NCBI GenBank assembly: GCA_025054695.1
Contig: JANWZI010000030.1
Coordinates: forward strand, 1-38,924
Direction: 5' to 3'
Length of the DNA stretch: 38,924 nt
Source: Myxococcota bacterium
GTDB lineage: Bacteria > Myxococcota_A > Polyangia > Polyangiales > JANWZI01
Shown: one piece after another, positions 1 to 9,776 of the stretch
Layout of the letters: the number at the start of each line of letters is the position of its first letter
How positions within the stretch are numbered: position 1 is the first letter of the stretch
Notes under the pieces: model-generated
What the model saw: the letters and a program-made list of their open reading frames with translations, nothing else
Database searches by the model: none
What the model was told of the DNA's origin: nothing
Made by a program: the position numbers and the translations under genes

Positions 1-1
1 C

Positions 2-793
2 GCGACGCTCGTCGTTCTCGGCGCGCTGAGCCTGCTTGCAGAGGGCTGCGCCCCCGAAACCCGCTCGCTGTGCTGGGACGTCAGTGGGCTTGTTCCGGGC
101 ACCAGCTCCTACCGCCTTCGCATCCTGCGCGGAGGATGCGGCGAGGGATCTCCGGTGCTCTACGACGTGTCGGCGCCGGCGGGGGCGGTCAGTGAGGCGA
201 TGGCGCCGCCGCGGCTGGCGCCGGGTCGCTATGGGTTCGAGGTGAGCGCGCACGGCGGCGATTGCGGGCTGCTGGCGCGTGGCTGCACGCAGGCTCGGTT
301 GCCGACGGGCGAGGGGGCGTGCGTGCGGGTGTTGTTGCAGGAGGTGGGCGAGCCGCAGGGCTGTGGGCCGGGTGCGCGCTGCGAGCGCGGGTTGTGCGTG
401 CTGCTGGATGCGGGGGTGGATGGGGCGGTGCCGGATGGGGGTGGCGTGGAGGGGATGGGGGAGGGTACGGGGCACGATGGTGGCGAGCGCGAGGAGGCCG
501 CCATGGACGGTGGCGTGCCGGAAACGGGTGCCGACGGCGCTGTGGGCGATGCGGGTGTCGACGCGGGGCGATTCGATGCGATGGCGACGATGGACGGGGG
601 GGCGAGCGGGGATGCGGCGGGCGACTCGAGCCTGCCGCGAGTCGGTGTCGTCCTTGTTGCCGCTGGTTTGCAGCACAGCTGCGGGTTGCGCGCCGACGGC
701 TCGCTCTGGTGCTGGGGATACAACGGGTACAGCGAGCTCGGCCTGGGTGACATGACGGACCGCACGACTCCGGAGCAGGTCATGTTTCCGTGA
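2..793 (+). CDS. Lipoprotein with one RCC1-type repeat at its C-terminus (5' end outside window)
   Basis: The frame is open from the left edge, so the start codon lies upstream. The first visible residues form a hydrophobic signal segment ending in LLAEGC, a plausible lipobox, which suggests an exported lipoprotein. A Cys-containing globular part follows, then a long Asp/Ala/Gly-rich linker (DGGV, DAGVDAG) typical of Polyangia surface lipoproteins. The last 40 residues contain HSCGLRADGSLWCWGYNGYSELGLGD, written here as HSCGLRADGS then LWCWGYNGYSELGLGD, a textbook RCC1/BNR-type blade. RCC1 propellers normally need about seven blades, but this protein stops directly after one. The stop at 791-793 lies just before a hexamer array. 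I infer that the gene has lost its 3' part. Confidence is high for the reading frame and low for function. Confidence 0.7.
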   Translation, partial: ATLVVLGALSLLAEGCAPETRSLCWDVSGLVPGTSSYRLRILRGGCGEGSPVLYDVSAPAGAVSEAMAPPRLAPGRYGFEVSAHGGDCGLLARGCTQARLPTGEGACVRVLLQEVGEPQGCGPGARCERGLCVLLDAGVDGAVPDGGGVEGMGEGTGHDGGEREEAAMDGGVPETGADGAVGDAGVDAGRFDAMATMDGGASGDAAGDSSLPRVGVVLVAAGLQHSCGLRADGSLWCWGYNGYSELGLGDMTDRTTPEQVMFP

Positions 794-852
794 CGAATCG
801 CGACGCGTCGCGCGAGAGGGCCGATGCGGCCACGCTGCCGCGCGCCCGGAAC

Positions 853-998
853 CGAGCTCGAGTCCACGTCGCACGCGGAGACGGGGTCCGAGTCCGTCCG
901 CGAGTCCGAGCCGGAGCCCGAGTCCGAGACCGAGTCCGAGCCCGAGCCCGAGTCCGAGCCAGAGTCCGAGTCCGAGGCTGAGCCCGGGCCCGAGCGCG
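853..998. repeat. Hexamer array 1 (GAGNCC on + strand)
   Basis: Room for about 24 degenerate hexamers of the type GAGTCC, GAGCCC and GAGACC, with the fourth base most variable. It fills the convergent gap between the truncated RCC1 lipoprotein gene and recA. A half-site CCACGTC of the companion palindromic element lies at its left end (864-870). No terminator-like hairpin with a T tract was seen in this gap. Confidence 0.85.
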
Positions 999-1013
999 AT
1001 GCGGCCACGGCGT

Positions 1014-2023
<1,010 letters not shown>

Positions 2024-2033
<10 letters not shown>

Positions 2034-3667
2034 GGTCGTTCTCCTTTCTCCTGGGGTTCCCAGCGACCGGACGGGAAGGTCCGTCCGGTGGAATCGAGGG
2101 CGCGCAGCGCGAGCGCCTGCGCCACGTGATCGCCCTGCACGACGCTCGCGCCTTCCAAGCACGCGACCGTGCGCGCGACGCGGAGCGTCTTGGCCCACGC
2201 GCGCGCAGACAGCCCGAGCCGCTCGGCCGCACGCTCGAGCAGGCCGAGCGCGGTTCCATCGGCGAGCCGGACCAGCGTCTCGACCGGGGCGTCCGGACCG
2301 TGTCCCGGAAGCGATCGCGACAGCGTCTCGGCGGCCTCGACGCGTGCGCGCACGGTGGCGCTGTCCTCTTCGTTCGAGGGGGATCCCAGGCTGCGCGCGG
2401 GCACGCGCTCGACGCGCACCTGCAGGTCGAAGCGGTCGAGCAAGGGCCCCGAGACGCGTCCGCGGTAACGGGCGATGCGCTCGGCACCGCAACGACACAG
2501 CCCGCGTGGCTCGCCCGCCCAGCCGCACGGACAGGGGTTCATCGCCGCGACGACGAGCCGCGGCCTGGCGGGCATCACGACGCGGTGGCGTACACGCGCC
2601 ACCACGGCCTGCCCGCTCTCGAGCGTGGTGCGCAGCGACTCGAGCGCGTCGCGCCGCATCTCGGGCAACTCGTCGAGGAACAGCACGCCGCCGTGCGCGA
2701 GCGTCACTTCGCCCGGCCGCACGGGGTCGCCGCCACCGACGAGCGCGCTCGTGCTCACCGTGTGATGGGGCGCGCGGAAAGGGCGGGACGGACCCCCGAC
2801 CGGCCACGGCAGGCCGGCCGCGCTCGCGATAGTCGCGATCGCCAGCGCCTCTTCGTCGCTCGGAGCCGGCAGGATCGTGCGCGCGCGGCGCGCGAGCATC
2901 GTCTTGCCCGCGCCGGGAGGGCCGACGAGAAGCAGGTGGTGGCCGCCGGCCGCGGCCACCTCGAGTGCGCGGCGCGCGACGGGTTGTCCGCGCACCTCGC
3001 GTAGATCGTCGCCGCTGCAGCTCGCCGTCCCGATCGGCGGTGCTGAAGGCACCGCGCGCGCCAACGACGATGCGCCGTCCAGGTGCGCGACGACCTCGCG
3101 CAAGCCGCGCGCGACGAAGACGTCGATGCCCCGCACGAGCGAGGCCTCGGCTTCGTTGCCTGCGGGGACGATGGCCGCGCGCAATCCGCGACCCGACGCG
3201 TGCGCGAGCATGGGAAGGACGCCGCGTACCGGGCGCAATTCGCCCGACAACCCCAGCTCACCCACGAGCAGCGTCTCGTCGAGCGCGTTGGGCGCGCACC
3301 CTCCGCTCGCGGCGAGCGCGGCGACCGCGATGGCGAGGTCGAGGGCGGCGCCGCTCTTTCGCACGTCGCTCGGCGCCAGGTGCACGAGCAGATGCAGATC
3401 CGGCAGCTCGAAGCCATTGCTTTCGAACGCAGCCCGGATGCGCATGCGGCTCTCGCGCACCGCCGCCTCGGGCAGTCCGATCAGATCGAATCCCGGCAGA
3501 CCGCGCGTGAACTCGGCCTCGACGGTGACGCCGATTGCCTCGACGCCGACGAGCGTGGCGGCATGGGTGGTGGCGAGCACGGGCGAGCGTCGACGCACGC
3601 AGCGTTCCGGCACGGCCGTCGTGTCGATACGCGGGGTTGCATCGCGGAACATGGCGAGCGTCGCCAT
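2024..3667 (-). CDS. comM: ComM/YifB family Mg-chelatase-like AAA+ ATPase
   Basis: The protein has the full ComM layout: an N-terminal Lon-protease-like/ChlI domain ([39 protein letters not shown]), an AAA+ Mg-chelatase domain with Walker A GPPGAGKT at 249-256 and LFLDE at 329-333, a CPCGW...CRC cysteine cluster near 379-393, and a C-terminal Mg-chelatase helical domain. In Vibrio and Acinetobacter, ComM is a hexameric helicase that promotes branch migration during natural transformation. Family members usually begin close to the THAATLVG segment, so a GTG at 3580 is a good alternative start. The ATG at 3667 has no clear Shine-Dalgarno sequence. The gene overlaps recA by 10 nt, which ties strand exchange and branch migration into one transcript. 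Confidence is high for the family; the role in transformation here is inferred. Confidence 0.93.
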
Positions 3668-3727
3668 CGGTCCGGCGGCGCCGCCGTCGTCGCGCTCGTG
3701 GCCGGGCGCCTACTACATCGCGAGCAC

Positions 3728-3892
3728 GGGCTCGGAATCGGCCTCGGTCTCAGGCTCGGACTCGGACTCGGACCCGGTCTCGGACTCGGACTCCGACTCC
3801 GACTCGGGCTCGGACCCGCTCAAGGACTCGGACTCGGACTCAGGCTCGCACCCGGTTTCCGGCTCGATTTCTGGCTCGCACGCGGATTCGCG
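3728..3892. repeat. Hexamer array 2 (GGNCTC on + strand)
   Basis: Room for about 27 units of GGNCTC (GGACTC, GGTCTC, GGGCTC, GGCCTC), decaying to the right into GGTTTC and GATTTC forms. It occupies the divergent gap 3668-4110 between comM and the following lipoprotein gene, so any promoter of the comM-recA operon must lie within about 60 bp of comM or inside the array. A weak -10-like TGTAGT on the minus strand lies at 3712-3717. The rest of the gap (3893-4098) shows no gene. Confidence 0.85.
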
Positions 3893-4110
3893 CTTCGAAG
3901 TCGTGCTCGAAGCCTCCCGATCCGTCGGCCATCCCACGTGATGTCATCTTCGCTGCTCGAGCTCTCCGTCGGCACGTTCGACGGCGCGGCGATTCGCGGT
4001 CACACCCCCGCCATCCGAATGCGACGCCGTCGCGCTTGCCTCGCGGGACCAGGCACGCGAGCATCGCGCCCATCCGTACATTCCGCGCACCCCCCGGAGG
4101 AACTCCAGCC

Positions 4111-5253
4111 ATGTCATCGCCGCACCGCATCGCCACGCTCCTCGTCGCGCTCGCCGTAGCCTGCGGACGTGACGCGCCGCAGCCCCCGGCCACCTCGGGA
4201 CCGACTGCACCTACTCCGCCGATGCCTCCGACGGGAGCCCCCGCGCCTCCCGCACCGCATCCCGCTATGCCGGGAGCTCCGGTGCCCGTAGGACACCCGC
4301 CCCAGGGCATGCCCGTCCCCGTTCCGACTCCGACGCCGGTTCCCGTCGGAGCTCCGGTCGCGGCTCCCGCCGCTGGCGGCTCTAACTTCGGCACGATTAC
4401 CCTCGCGCCCGGCTTCACGCCGGACCCGCATTTCGTGCATGGAGTTAGCGGCGGTCCCGTCGACGCCCGCACGTGGAACCCGTCGTGCACGGGCTACGTC
4501 ACCCCTCAGCCGGATCACTTGCTCGTGCTCGCGCAGCCCTTTGGGGGTCTGCGACTGATGGCCCACGGCGGAAGTCAGGACGTCACGCTCGTCGTCCAAC
4601 GCCCGGACGGTGGCTACACGTGCAACGACGACGCCGAGGGCGTCCACCCGGTCATCGGCGGAAGCTGGGCCGCCGGAACGTACCGGGTGTGGGTGGGCAG
4701 CTATCAACCCAACGTGCGCGCCGCCTACACGCTCGGCCTGACCGAGCTGCCGAGCGTCACCGTCGCCTCCTTGCCGCCTCCGTCGGGAGCCGTCGCTCCG
4801 ACCCCCGTCGCGGCTCCGGCGGCTCCGTCGGTTCCGGCGGCCGGAACCATCGCAAGCAATTTCGGCACCGTGACGCTTGCGCCCGGTTTCACGCCCGATC
4901 CCCACATCGTCCGCGGAATCAGTGGGGGCGCCATCATGGCCAGCTCGATGCACGCGAGCTGCACTGGGTGGATCGCCTCGCAGCCCGATCACGTGCTCAA
5001 CTGGATGGGGGCATCGCCGTCGTTTCGCATCCTCGCCCGGAGCCCCCAGGACATCACGCTCGTCGTGCTGGCTCCCGACGGATCGGTCTGGTGCAACGAC
5101 GACGCCGAGGGCACCAACCCCGTGATCTCCGGCCTCACGTTCGCGCCCGGCACCTATCGCATCTGGATCGGCTCCTACAACGCGAACGATCGCGCTCCGT
5201 ACGTGCTCGGCTTCACCGAACTGGCGCATGTCTCGACGGCCTCGCTGATGTGA
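4111..5253 (+). CDS. Secreted lipoprotein with two tandem PPC-like beta-sandwich repeats
   Basis: A signal peptide ends in LAVAC (lipobox), followed by a Pro-rich linker of about 70 residues. Two homologous repeats of about 115 residues follow, starting near residues 91 and 249. Each contains FGT(I/V)TLAPGFTPDPH, an SCTGW/Y segment, DVTLVV..PDG and CNDDAEG, and ends in GTYR(V/I)W(V/I)GSY. The CNDDAEG...GTYRVWVGSY pattern resembles bacterial pre-peptidase C-terminal (PPC) domains. No catalytic domain is present, so a binding or structural role at the outer membrane is an inference. The start ATG has a strong GGAGG ten bases upstream and is certain. The gene stands alone, divergent from comM and convergent with the acyltransferase gene. 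The repeats differ enough to be an old duplication. Confidence 0.85.
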   Translation: MSSPHRIATLLVALAVACGRDAPQPPATSGPTAPTPPMPPTGAPAPPAPHPAMPGAPVPVGHPPQGMPVPVPTPTPVPVGAPVAAPAAGGSNFGTITLAPGFTPDPHFVHGVSGGPVDARTWNPSCTGYVTPQPDHLLVLAQPFGGLRLMAHGGSQDVTLVVQRPDGGYTCNDDAEGVHPVIGGSWAAGTYRVWVGSYQPNVRAAYTLGLTELPSVTVASLPPPSGAVAPTPVAAPAAPSVPAAGTIASNFGTVTLAPGFTPDPHIVRGISGGAIMASSMHASCTGWIASQPDHVLNWMGASPSFRILARSPQDITLVVLAPDGSVWCNDDAEGTNPVISGLTFAPGTYRIWIGSYNANDRAPYVLGFTELAHVSTASLM

Positions 5254-5281
5254 TCGCGCCGACGGCGCGGTGGTCAGGCGC

Positions 5282-6430
5282 TCACCGCGAGCGTTCCGAC
5301 TCGGGCCCACCGAAGTGCCGCTTGAGCGCGAGCCACCGCCGTTCGTAGAAGCGGTACGAGATCCAGGCGAGCGCGCTCGTCGCCACCAGCATCGTCGCGA
5401 TCTGCGCGAGCAGCGCCCACCACGGGAGCATCGCGCGCACCGGGGGCGCGTACGAGACGACGAACACCGAAAAAGCCCAGTTCACGAACAGGTGCATCAC
5501 GTAGACGCCGTACGAGATCTCGCCGAGCGCGACGAGCGGGGGCCAGCGCAGCAGGGGCGTGGGCCGGGTCGAGGCGGCGTGAGCGACCAGGGCCGTGCTC
5601 AGCGCGGCGACGGCCGTGTATTGCACCGTCGCCTGCGCGAGCGTCGGGGCCGTCCAGCTCAGTCGGCCGTGCTCGACGAGCAAGAGCGCGATCGCCGCGC
5701 CGCCGAGCAGGGCGCACAGACGCACCGGGCGCGCCAGGGGCTCGAGGCCTCCCCGCCACCGTTCGGCCGCGGCGAGCATGCCGCCGGCGGCGAGCGCGTC
5801 GAGCCGGCAGAGGGTGAAGAAGACGATCCAGCGCGCGTCGGCGCCCGAGTGCCACAACCACGCGCGGGACGCGAACGCGACGACGGCGACGGCGACGCAC
5901 GCAACGAGTAGGCGCGCGGGACGCAACCAGCGCACCACGAACGGCCATACGGCGTAGAAATGCTCCTCGACCGCGAGGGACCAGAAGTGGACGAGCGTGC
6001 TCGGGCCCCAGTGCGCGGCGACGTGGACGTTGGCGAGGAAGGCCCAGTACCAGAGCTGCTCCGTCCACGGCACCGGTCGGCCGCCCGGCACGAGGTGGAC
6101 GAGAACGAAGAACGTCAGGGCGAGCCAGCCCCAGTACAGCGGCAAGATGCGCAGGGCGCGGCGTGCGTAGAAGTTGCGGAAGTAGTGGGGCCGCTCGCGC
6201 GCGCGCAGCAGATTGCGCGTGATGAGGTAGCCCGAGAGCACGAAGAACAGATCGACGCCGACCCAGCCCGAGTCGACCAGCGCGAAGAAGACGGCCGACG
6301 CGACGTCGCTCGCCGGGGCGTGCGGAGTGCCGAAGTGCACGAGGACGACGAGCGCGATGGCGAGGCCGCGGACGGCATCCAGCGCGGGGCGGCGCTCGGC
6401 GTCCTCGGGCACGGCCGCGGCAGCATACAC
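5282..6430 (-). CDS. Acyltransferase family 3 (OafA/YrhL-like) membrane protein
   Basis: An integral membrane O-acyltransferase of the Acyl_transf_3 family, which moves acyl groups onto surface glycans or other acceptors. The family signature RPALDAVRGLAIALVVLVHF opens the protein. It is followed by GWVGVDLFFVLSGYLITR, the arginine-rich FYARRALRILPLYW segment, and STLVHFWSLAVEEHFYAVWP, all of which are conserved in this family. About ten hydrophobic segments follow, and the protein ends in FYERRWLALKRHF. The open frame reaches a GTG at 6511, but the extra residues are Arg/Cys-rich and unlike the family. I therefore prefer the GTG at 6430, and 6412 is also possible. No glycan cluster surrounds the gene, so the substrate is unknown. 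Confidence 0.88.
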   Translation of the reverse strand: MYAAAAVPEDAERRPALDAVRGLAIALVVLVHFGTPHAPASDVASAVFFALVDSGWVGVDLFFVLSGYLITRNLLRARERPHYFRNFYARRALRILPLYWGWLALTFFVLVHLVPGGRPVPWTEQLWYWAFLANVHVAAHWGPSTLVHFWSLAVEEHFYAVWPFVVRWLRPARLLVACVAVAVVAFASRAWLWHSGADARWIVFFTLCRLDALAAGGMLAAAERWRGGLEPLARPVRLCALLGGAAIALLLVEHGRLSWTAPTLAQATVQYTAVAALSTALVAHAASTRPTPLLRWPPLVALGEISYGVYVMHLFVNWAFSVFVVSYAPPVRAMLPWWALLAQIATMLVATSALAWISYRFYERRWLALKRHFGGPESERSR

Positions 6431-6603
6431 GCCGCGCCCTCGAGCCCGGCGCGGGCACCCGCGAAACGCGTCCCCGTCCCATCGCGAACCGCAACGGGGG
6501 ATGCCGCGCACGCGGGGGTGGGCGCGCCCAAAATCGGTTGATCTGGATCGAGCTCGGCCCCGCGAGGCTCGTGCCGCGCTGCGCGACGCACAGCACGGTT
6601 GCG

Positions 6604-7986
6604 GTGGTGAAGACCATCATCGAGCCCTTTCGCATCAAGGTCGTCGAGCCGCTGCGCATGACGAGCGTCGAGACGCGGCAACGGCTGATTCGTGAGGCAG
6701 ATTACAATCCGTTCCGGTTGCGTGCCGAGCACGTCCTCATCGATCTGCTCACCGATTCGGGCACGGGGGCGATGAGCAGCGAGCAGTGGGCGGGCGTGAT
6801 GCGCGGCGACGAGTCGTACGCTGGAGCGCGCTCCTTCTTCCGCTTCGAGGCGGCCGTCCGCGACCTCTTTGGCCACCGGCACGTCGTTCCGACGCATCAG
6901 GGCCGGGCCTCCGAACGGCTCTTGTGCCACGCGGTCGTGCGTCCCGGCCACGTCGTGCCGGGCAACGGCCACTTCGACACGACGCGGGCGAACCTCGAGG
7001 CCTCGGGAGCGACGGCGCTCGATCTCCCGATCCCGGAAGCGCGAGACCCGGGCGCGCCGCACCCGTTCAAGGGCAACGTCGACGTCGATGCGCTCGAGCA
7101 GTGCCTGCGGCGTCACGGACCGGCGCGCGTGCCATTCGTCCTGGTCACGATCACCAGCAACGTCGTCGGCGGTCAGCCCGTCAGCCTCGAAAACCTGCGC
7201 GCGGTGCGCGCGGTCTGCGACCACCACGGCGTGCCGCTGTGGCTCGACGCGGCGCGCTTCGCGGAGAACGCGTGGTTCGTGAAGATGCGCGAGCCCGGAT
7301 GGGCGGATCGCACGCCCCGCGAGATCGCACGGGCCACCTTCGCGCTGTGCCATGGCGCGCTCATGTCGATGAAGAAGGATGCCTTCGGAAACATCGGCGG
7401 GCTGCTCTCTCTCGACGACGATGCATGGGCGGAACGCATCCGCACGGCGCTCATCCTCACCGAGGGGTTTCCGACGTACGGCGGACTTGCGGGCCGCGAC
7501 CTGGAGGCGCTGGCCGTCGGCCTCGACGAGGTGCTCGAAGAGGACTACCTGCGCTATCGCATCGCCTCGACCGCGTACGTCGGCCGTCACCTGAAGGACG
7601 CCGGCGTGCCCGTCCTCGAGCCGTTCGGCGGGCACGCGGTCTACGTCGACGCCCGCCGCTTCTGCGACCACTTGCCGGACGAACGCCTACCGGGGTGGTC
7701 GTTGTGCGTGGCCCTCTACGAGCACGCGGGCATCCGGGCCTGCGAGATCGGCAACGTGATGTTCGGACGGCCCGATCCCGACACCGGGAGCTGGACCTGG
7801 CCGGCGCTCGACCTCGTGCGCCTCGCGTTTCCGCGGCGCGTCTACACCCAGGCCCACATGGACTACGTCATCGAGGCGCTCGTCGAGCTGCACGCGCGGC
7901 GCCACGCCATCCCGGGGCTTCGATTCGTTCATCGCCCCGAGACGTTGCCGCACTTCACCGCGCGCTTCGCGCCGGCGCACGGCTGA
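6604..7986 (+). CDS. tnaA: Tryptophanase (tryptophan indole-lyase), PLP-dependent beta-eliminating lyase
   Basis: The protein has about 460 residues and is colinear with E. coli TnaA. TnaA splits L-tryptophan into indole, pyruvate and ammonia. Hallmarks visible are EPFRIKVVEPLR, IDLLTDSGTGAMS, GDESYAGARSF, PTHQGRASE, LDAARFAEN (Asp about 215 pairs with the PLP ring nitrogen), SMKKDAFGNIGG (Schiff-base Lys about 258) and EGFPTYGGLAGRDLEA. Choice against tyrosine phenol-lyase: SGTGA rather than SGTNA, AGIRACEIG where phenol-lyases have Arg in the RSMERG motif, and PHFTARF with His about 450 where phenol-lyases have Phe. The start is uncertain: GTG 6604 or 6607 fits the family length, without a clear ribosome site. 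No tnaC-like leader or tnaB permease lies beside it. Confidence 0.9.
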   Translation: MVKTIIEPFRIKVVEPLRMTSVETRQRLIREADYNPFRLRAEHVLIDLLTDSGTGAMSSEQWAGVMRGDESYAGARSFFRFEAAVRDLFGHRHVVPTHQGRASERLLCHAVVRPGHVVPGNGHFDTTRANLEASGATALDLPIPEARDPGAPHPFKGNVDVDALEQCLRRHGPARVPFVLVTITSNVVGGQPVSLENLRAVRAVCDHHGVPLWLDAARFAENAWFVKMREPGWADRTPREIARATFALCHGALMSMKKDAFGNIGGLLSLDDDAWAERIRTALILTEGFPTYGGLAGRDLEALAVGLDEVLEEDYLRYRIASTAYVGRHLKDAGVPVLEPFGGHAVYVDARRFCDHLPDERLPGWSLCVALYEHAGIRACEIGNVMFGRPDPDTGSWTWPALDLVRLAFPRRVYTQAHMDYVIEALVELHARRHAIPGLRFVHRPETLPHFTARFAPAHG

Positions 7987-8000
7987 CGGCGCCGGGCGGC

Positions 8001-8160
8001 GGGCTCGATCGCGATTCGGACTCGGGCTCAGGCTCGGAGTCGGACTCCGACTCCGACTCCGACTCGGACTCGGACTCTGGTTCGGTCTCGGCCTCGGCCT
8101 CGGACTCTGGTTCGGTCTCGGACTCGGCCTCGGCCTCGGACTCGGACTCGGACTCGGCTC
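8001..8160. repeat. Hexamer array 3 (GGNCTC on + strand)
   Basis: Room for about 26 hexamers in the convergent gap (7987-8281) between tnaA and the DUF2330-type gene. A longer internal period is visible: a segment beginning GGACTCTGGTTCGGTCTCGG starts at 8072 and again at 8102, exactly five hexamers apart, which suggests slippage or unequal crossing-over. The remaining 8161-8281 shows no gene or clear terminator. Confidence 0.87.
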
Positions 8161-8281
8161 GCGCGGAGACCCGGGCGCCAACTGCAAAGCGCTTTCGCCA
8201 CGCTCGGTCGGCGGTCTCGGTGCGCCGCGACACGCCGGCGGCGCGGGCCATCGCCGGCGGGCGCCTCGTTCGGCCCTTGGC

Positions 8282-9640
8282 TCAGCGCGGCGAACCTCGA
8301 CGCTGCGAGCGCGTCGCGATGCCGACCGCGAGCGCGAGCAGTACGACCGTCCCCGGCAAGCCATCGGGCACCGACGTCGTGACCGCGCACAGGCCGTCAC
8401 CGCGTCCGTCGGATCCGTACGCCACACCGCTCGCGCCCGGCCGCCCTCCCGGGGGCATCGTGACCCCGCCGGGTGGGCGGGTGCAGGTCGTGGGGCAGTT
8501 CGGCTCGCGCGGCCGATTGACCTCGCGTGTGACCCAGATCTCGGATTCCAGCGTCGCGTCGGTCTCCGCCGCCCGCAAGGTCAAATCCTGGTCGAGGAAC
8601 CGCGCCTGGAGCCGCGTCCGCAACTTCGTCAGGAAGGGCGCCTCGAGCCCCCGCATGACCACGGCGAGGTCCGCCTCGGGCGTGTGACGCACTCCATCTT
8701 CGTCGAAGCTCGAATAGTTTTCGACGGCCCAGCGCCAGCTTTCGAAAGGCAGGGCCACCTCGGCGACCCAGCCGCGACCACCGGCCGCCGTGAGGGCCGC
8801 ATCGAACAGGGATTCGTAGTTGAACGAGTTGGTCGACCAGTCGTACGCGAGTCGATCCCGATCCACCTCGACGGTCGGGAAGTTCTGCGCGTGCCATCGG
8901 CCCTCCGCGAATACGTACAGCTCGATGTCGACGGAGTCGGCCACTCCTGCGCTCATCATGCGAAGCGGGAGCACCGGCATCAGCCCCGGAGTCGTCACGC
9001 GCACGGGCTGCATCTGATTGACGCCCGCGTTGGGCGCCAGTCGCAGCACCGCGAAATTCATCCGGAGCCTCACGTAGTGCGCGATCGTGGGCAGGATGGC
9101 GTCGGGTACCGCGTAGCCGCGCTCCTGCAGCCAGCGGAGCAGCGCTTCGGGATCCTCGGAGCCCACGGTGACCGTCTCGTACGGGCCCACCGTCGCCTCG
9201 CCGTACACCGTCACGTCGTCGTCGGGAGGAGGCGTGAAGGGAGGCGGCGTGAAACCCGCGTCCGGAGCCCCCATGAAGGGGGGTGCGCATGGATCGGGAC
9301 ACGTCCTGACGAGTGGCCGGAACATTCCGCGCAACCGAATCCGGGTCCGTCGCTCCAGCGCCTCGAAGAACGCGTTGTCGGCCAGCTCGACGAGCGTCGT
9401 GCCCGCGATGGGCAGCACCCATACGAAGTCGCGCGGATTGCCCGCGTATTGGATTTGGGACCACAGGGTCGTCTGGGTCGGAGAAATCGCAAGGGCCATC
9501 CGATTCGCGGTCACGACCGCCTCCTCGCTCGTCGGCGCGAACAAGCCCCCACACGCCCGCGCTTTCGGTGGCTCGATGGATGCGACTAGGACGGCCGCCG
9601 CCATCACGATGCCTGCGACGATCATTTGGGTTCGAGTCAT
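8282..9640 (-). CDS. DUF2330-type secreted protein with MYXO-CTERM-like tail
   Basis: The protein has 452 residues. An N-terminal signal peptide (MTRTQMIVAGIVMAAAVLVA, then KARACGGLFAP) precedes a DUF2330-like body with the typical opening ACGGLFAPTSEEAVVTANRM and QIQYAGNPRDFVWVLPI. The C-terminus has a lone Cys (GLCAVTT), a hydrophobic stretch (TVVLLALAVGIA) and an Arg-rich end. This is the layout of MYXO-CTERM tails, in which the Cys is thought to be processed and lipidated for surface display. The body is mostly beta and has no recognised catalytic motif; function is unknown. The ATG at 9640 lacks a strong ribosome site, and an in-frame ATG at 9625 is an alternative. The gene is flanked on both sides by hexamer arrays. 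Confidence 0.85.
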   Translation of the reverse strand: MTRTQMIVAGIVMAAAVLVASIEPPKARACGGLFAPTSEEAVVTANRMALAISPTQTTLWSQIQYAGNPRDFVWVLPIAGTTLVELADNAFFEALERRTRIRLRGMFRPLVRTCPDPCAPPFMGAPDAGFTPPPFTPPPDDDVTVYGEATVGPYETVTVGSEDPEALLRWLQERGYAVPDAILPTIAHYVRLRMNFAVLRLAPNAGVNQMQPVRVTTPGLMPVLPLRMMSAGVADSVDIELYVFAEGRWHAQNFPTVEVDRDRLAYDWSTNSFNYESLFDAALTAAGGRGWVAEVALPFESWRWAVENYSSFDEDGVRHTPEADLAVVMRGLEAPFLTKLRTRLQARFLDQDLTLRAAETDATLESEIWVTREVNRPREPNCPTTCTRPPGGVTMPPGGRPGASGVAYGSDGRGDGLCAVTTSVPDGLPGTVVLLALAVGIATRSQRRGSPR

Positions 9641-9776
9641 GACCACACGTCGTTGCCAGACGCGTACCTTTCGAAGAATAACACTTTTTGGCTCCGAGCG
9701 TGCCGAGGTGCGCCTGGGCTCGAGATGGGGTCTGTCGTCCTCGCTGACGCGTGACTCGAAGCGTGTGCTCGCTTTG

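Noticed and set aside
6604-7986. Tyrosine phenol-lyase instead of tryptophanase
   Set aside because: The Arg and Phe positions that mark phenol-lyases are Ile-type and His here, and the SGTGA segment is of the tryptophanase type.
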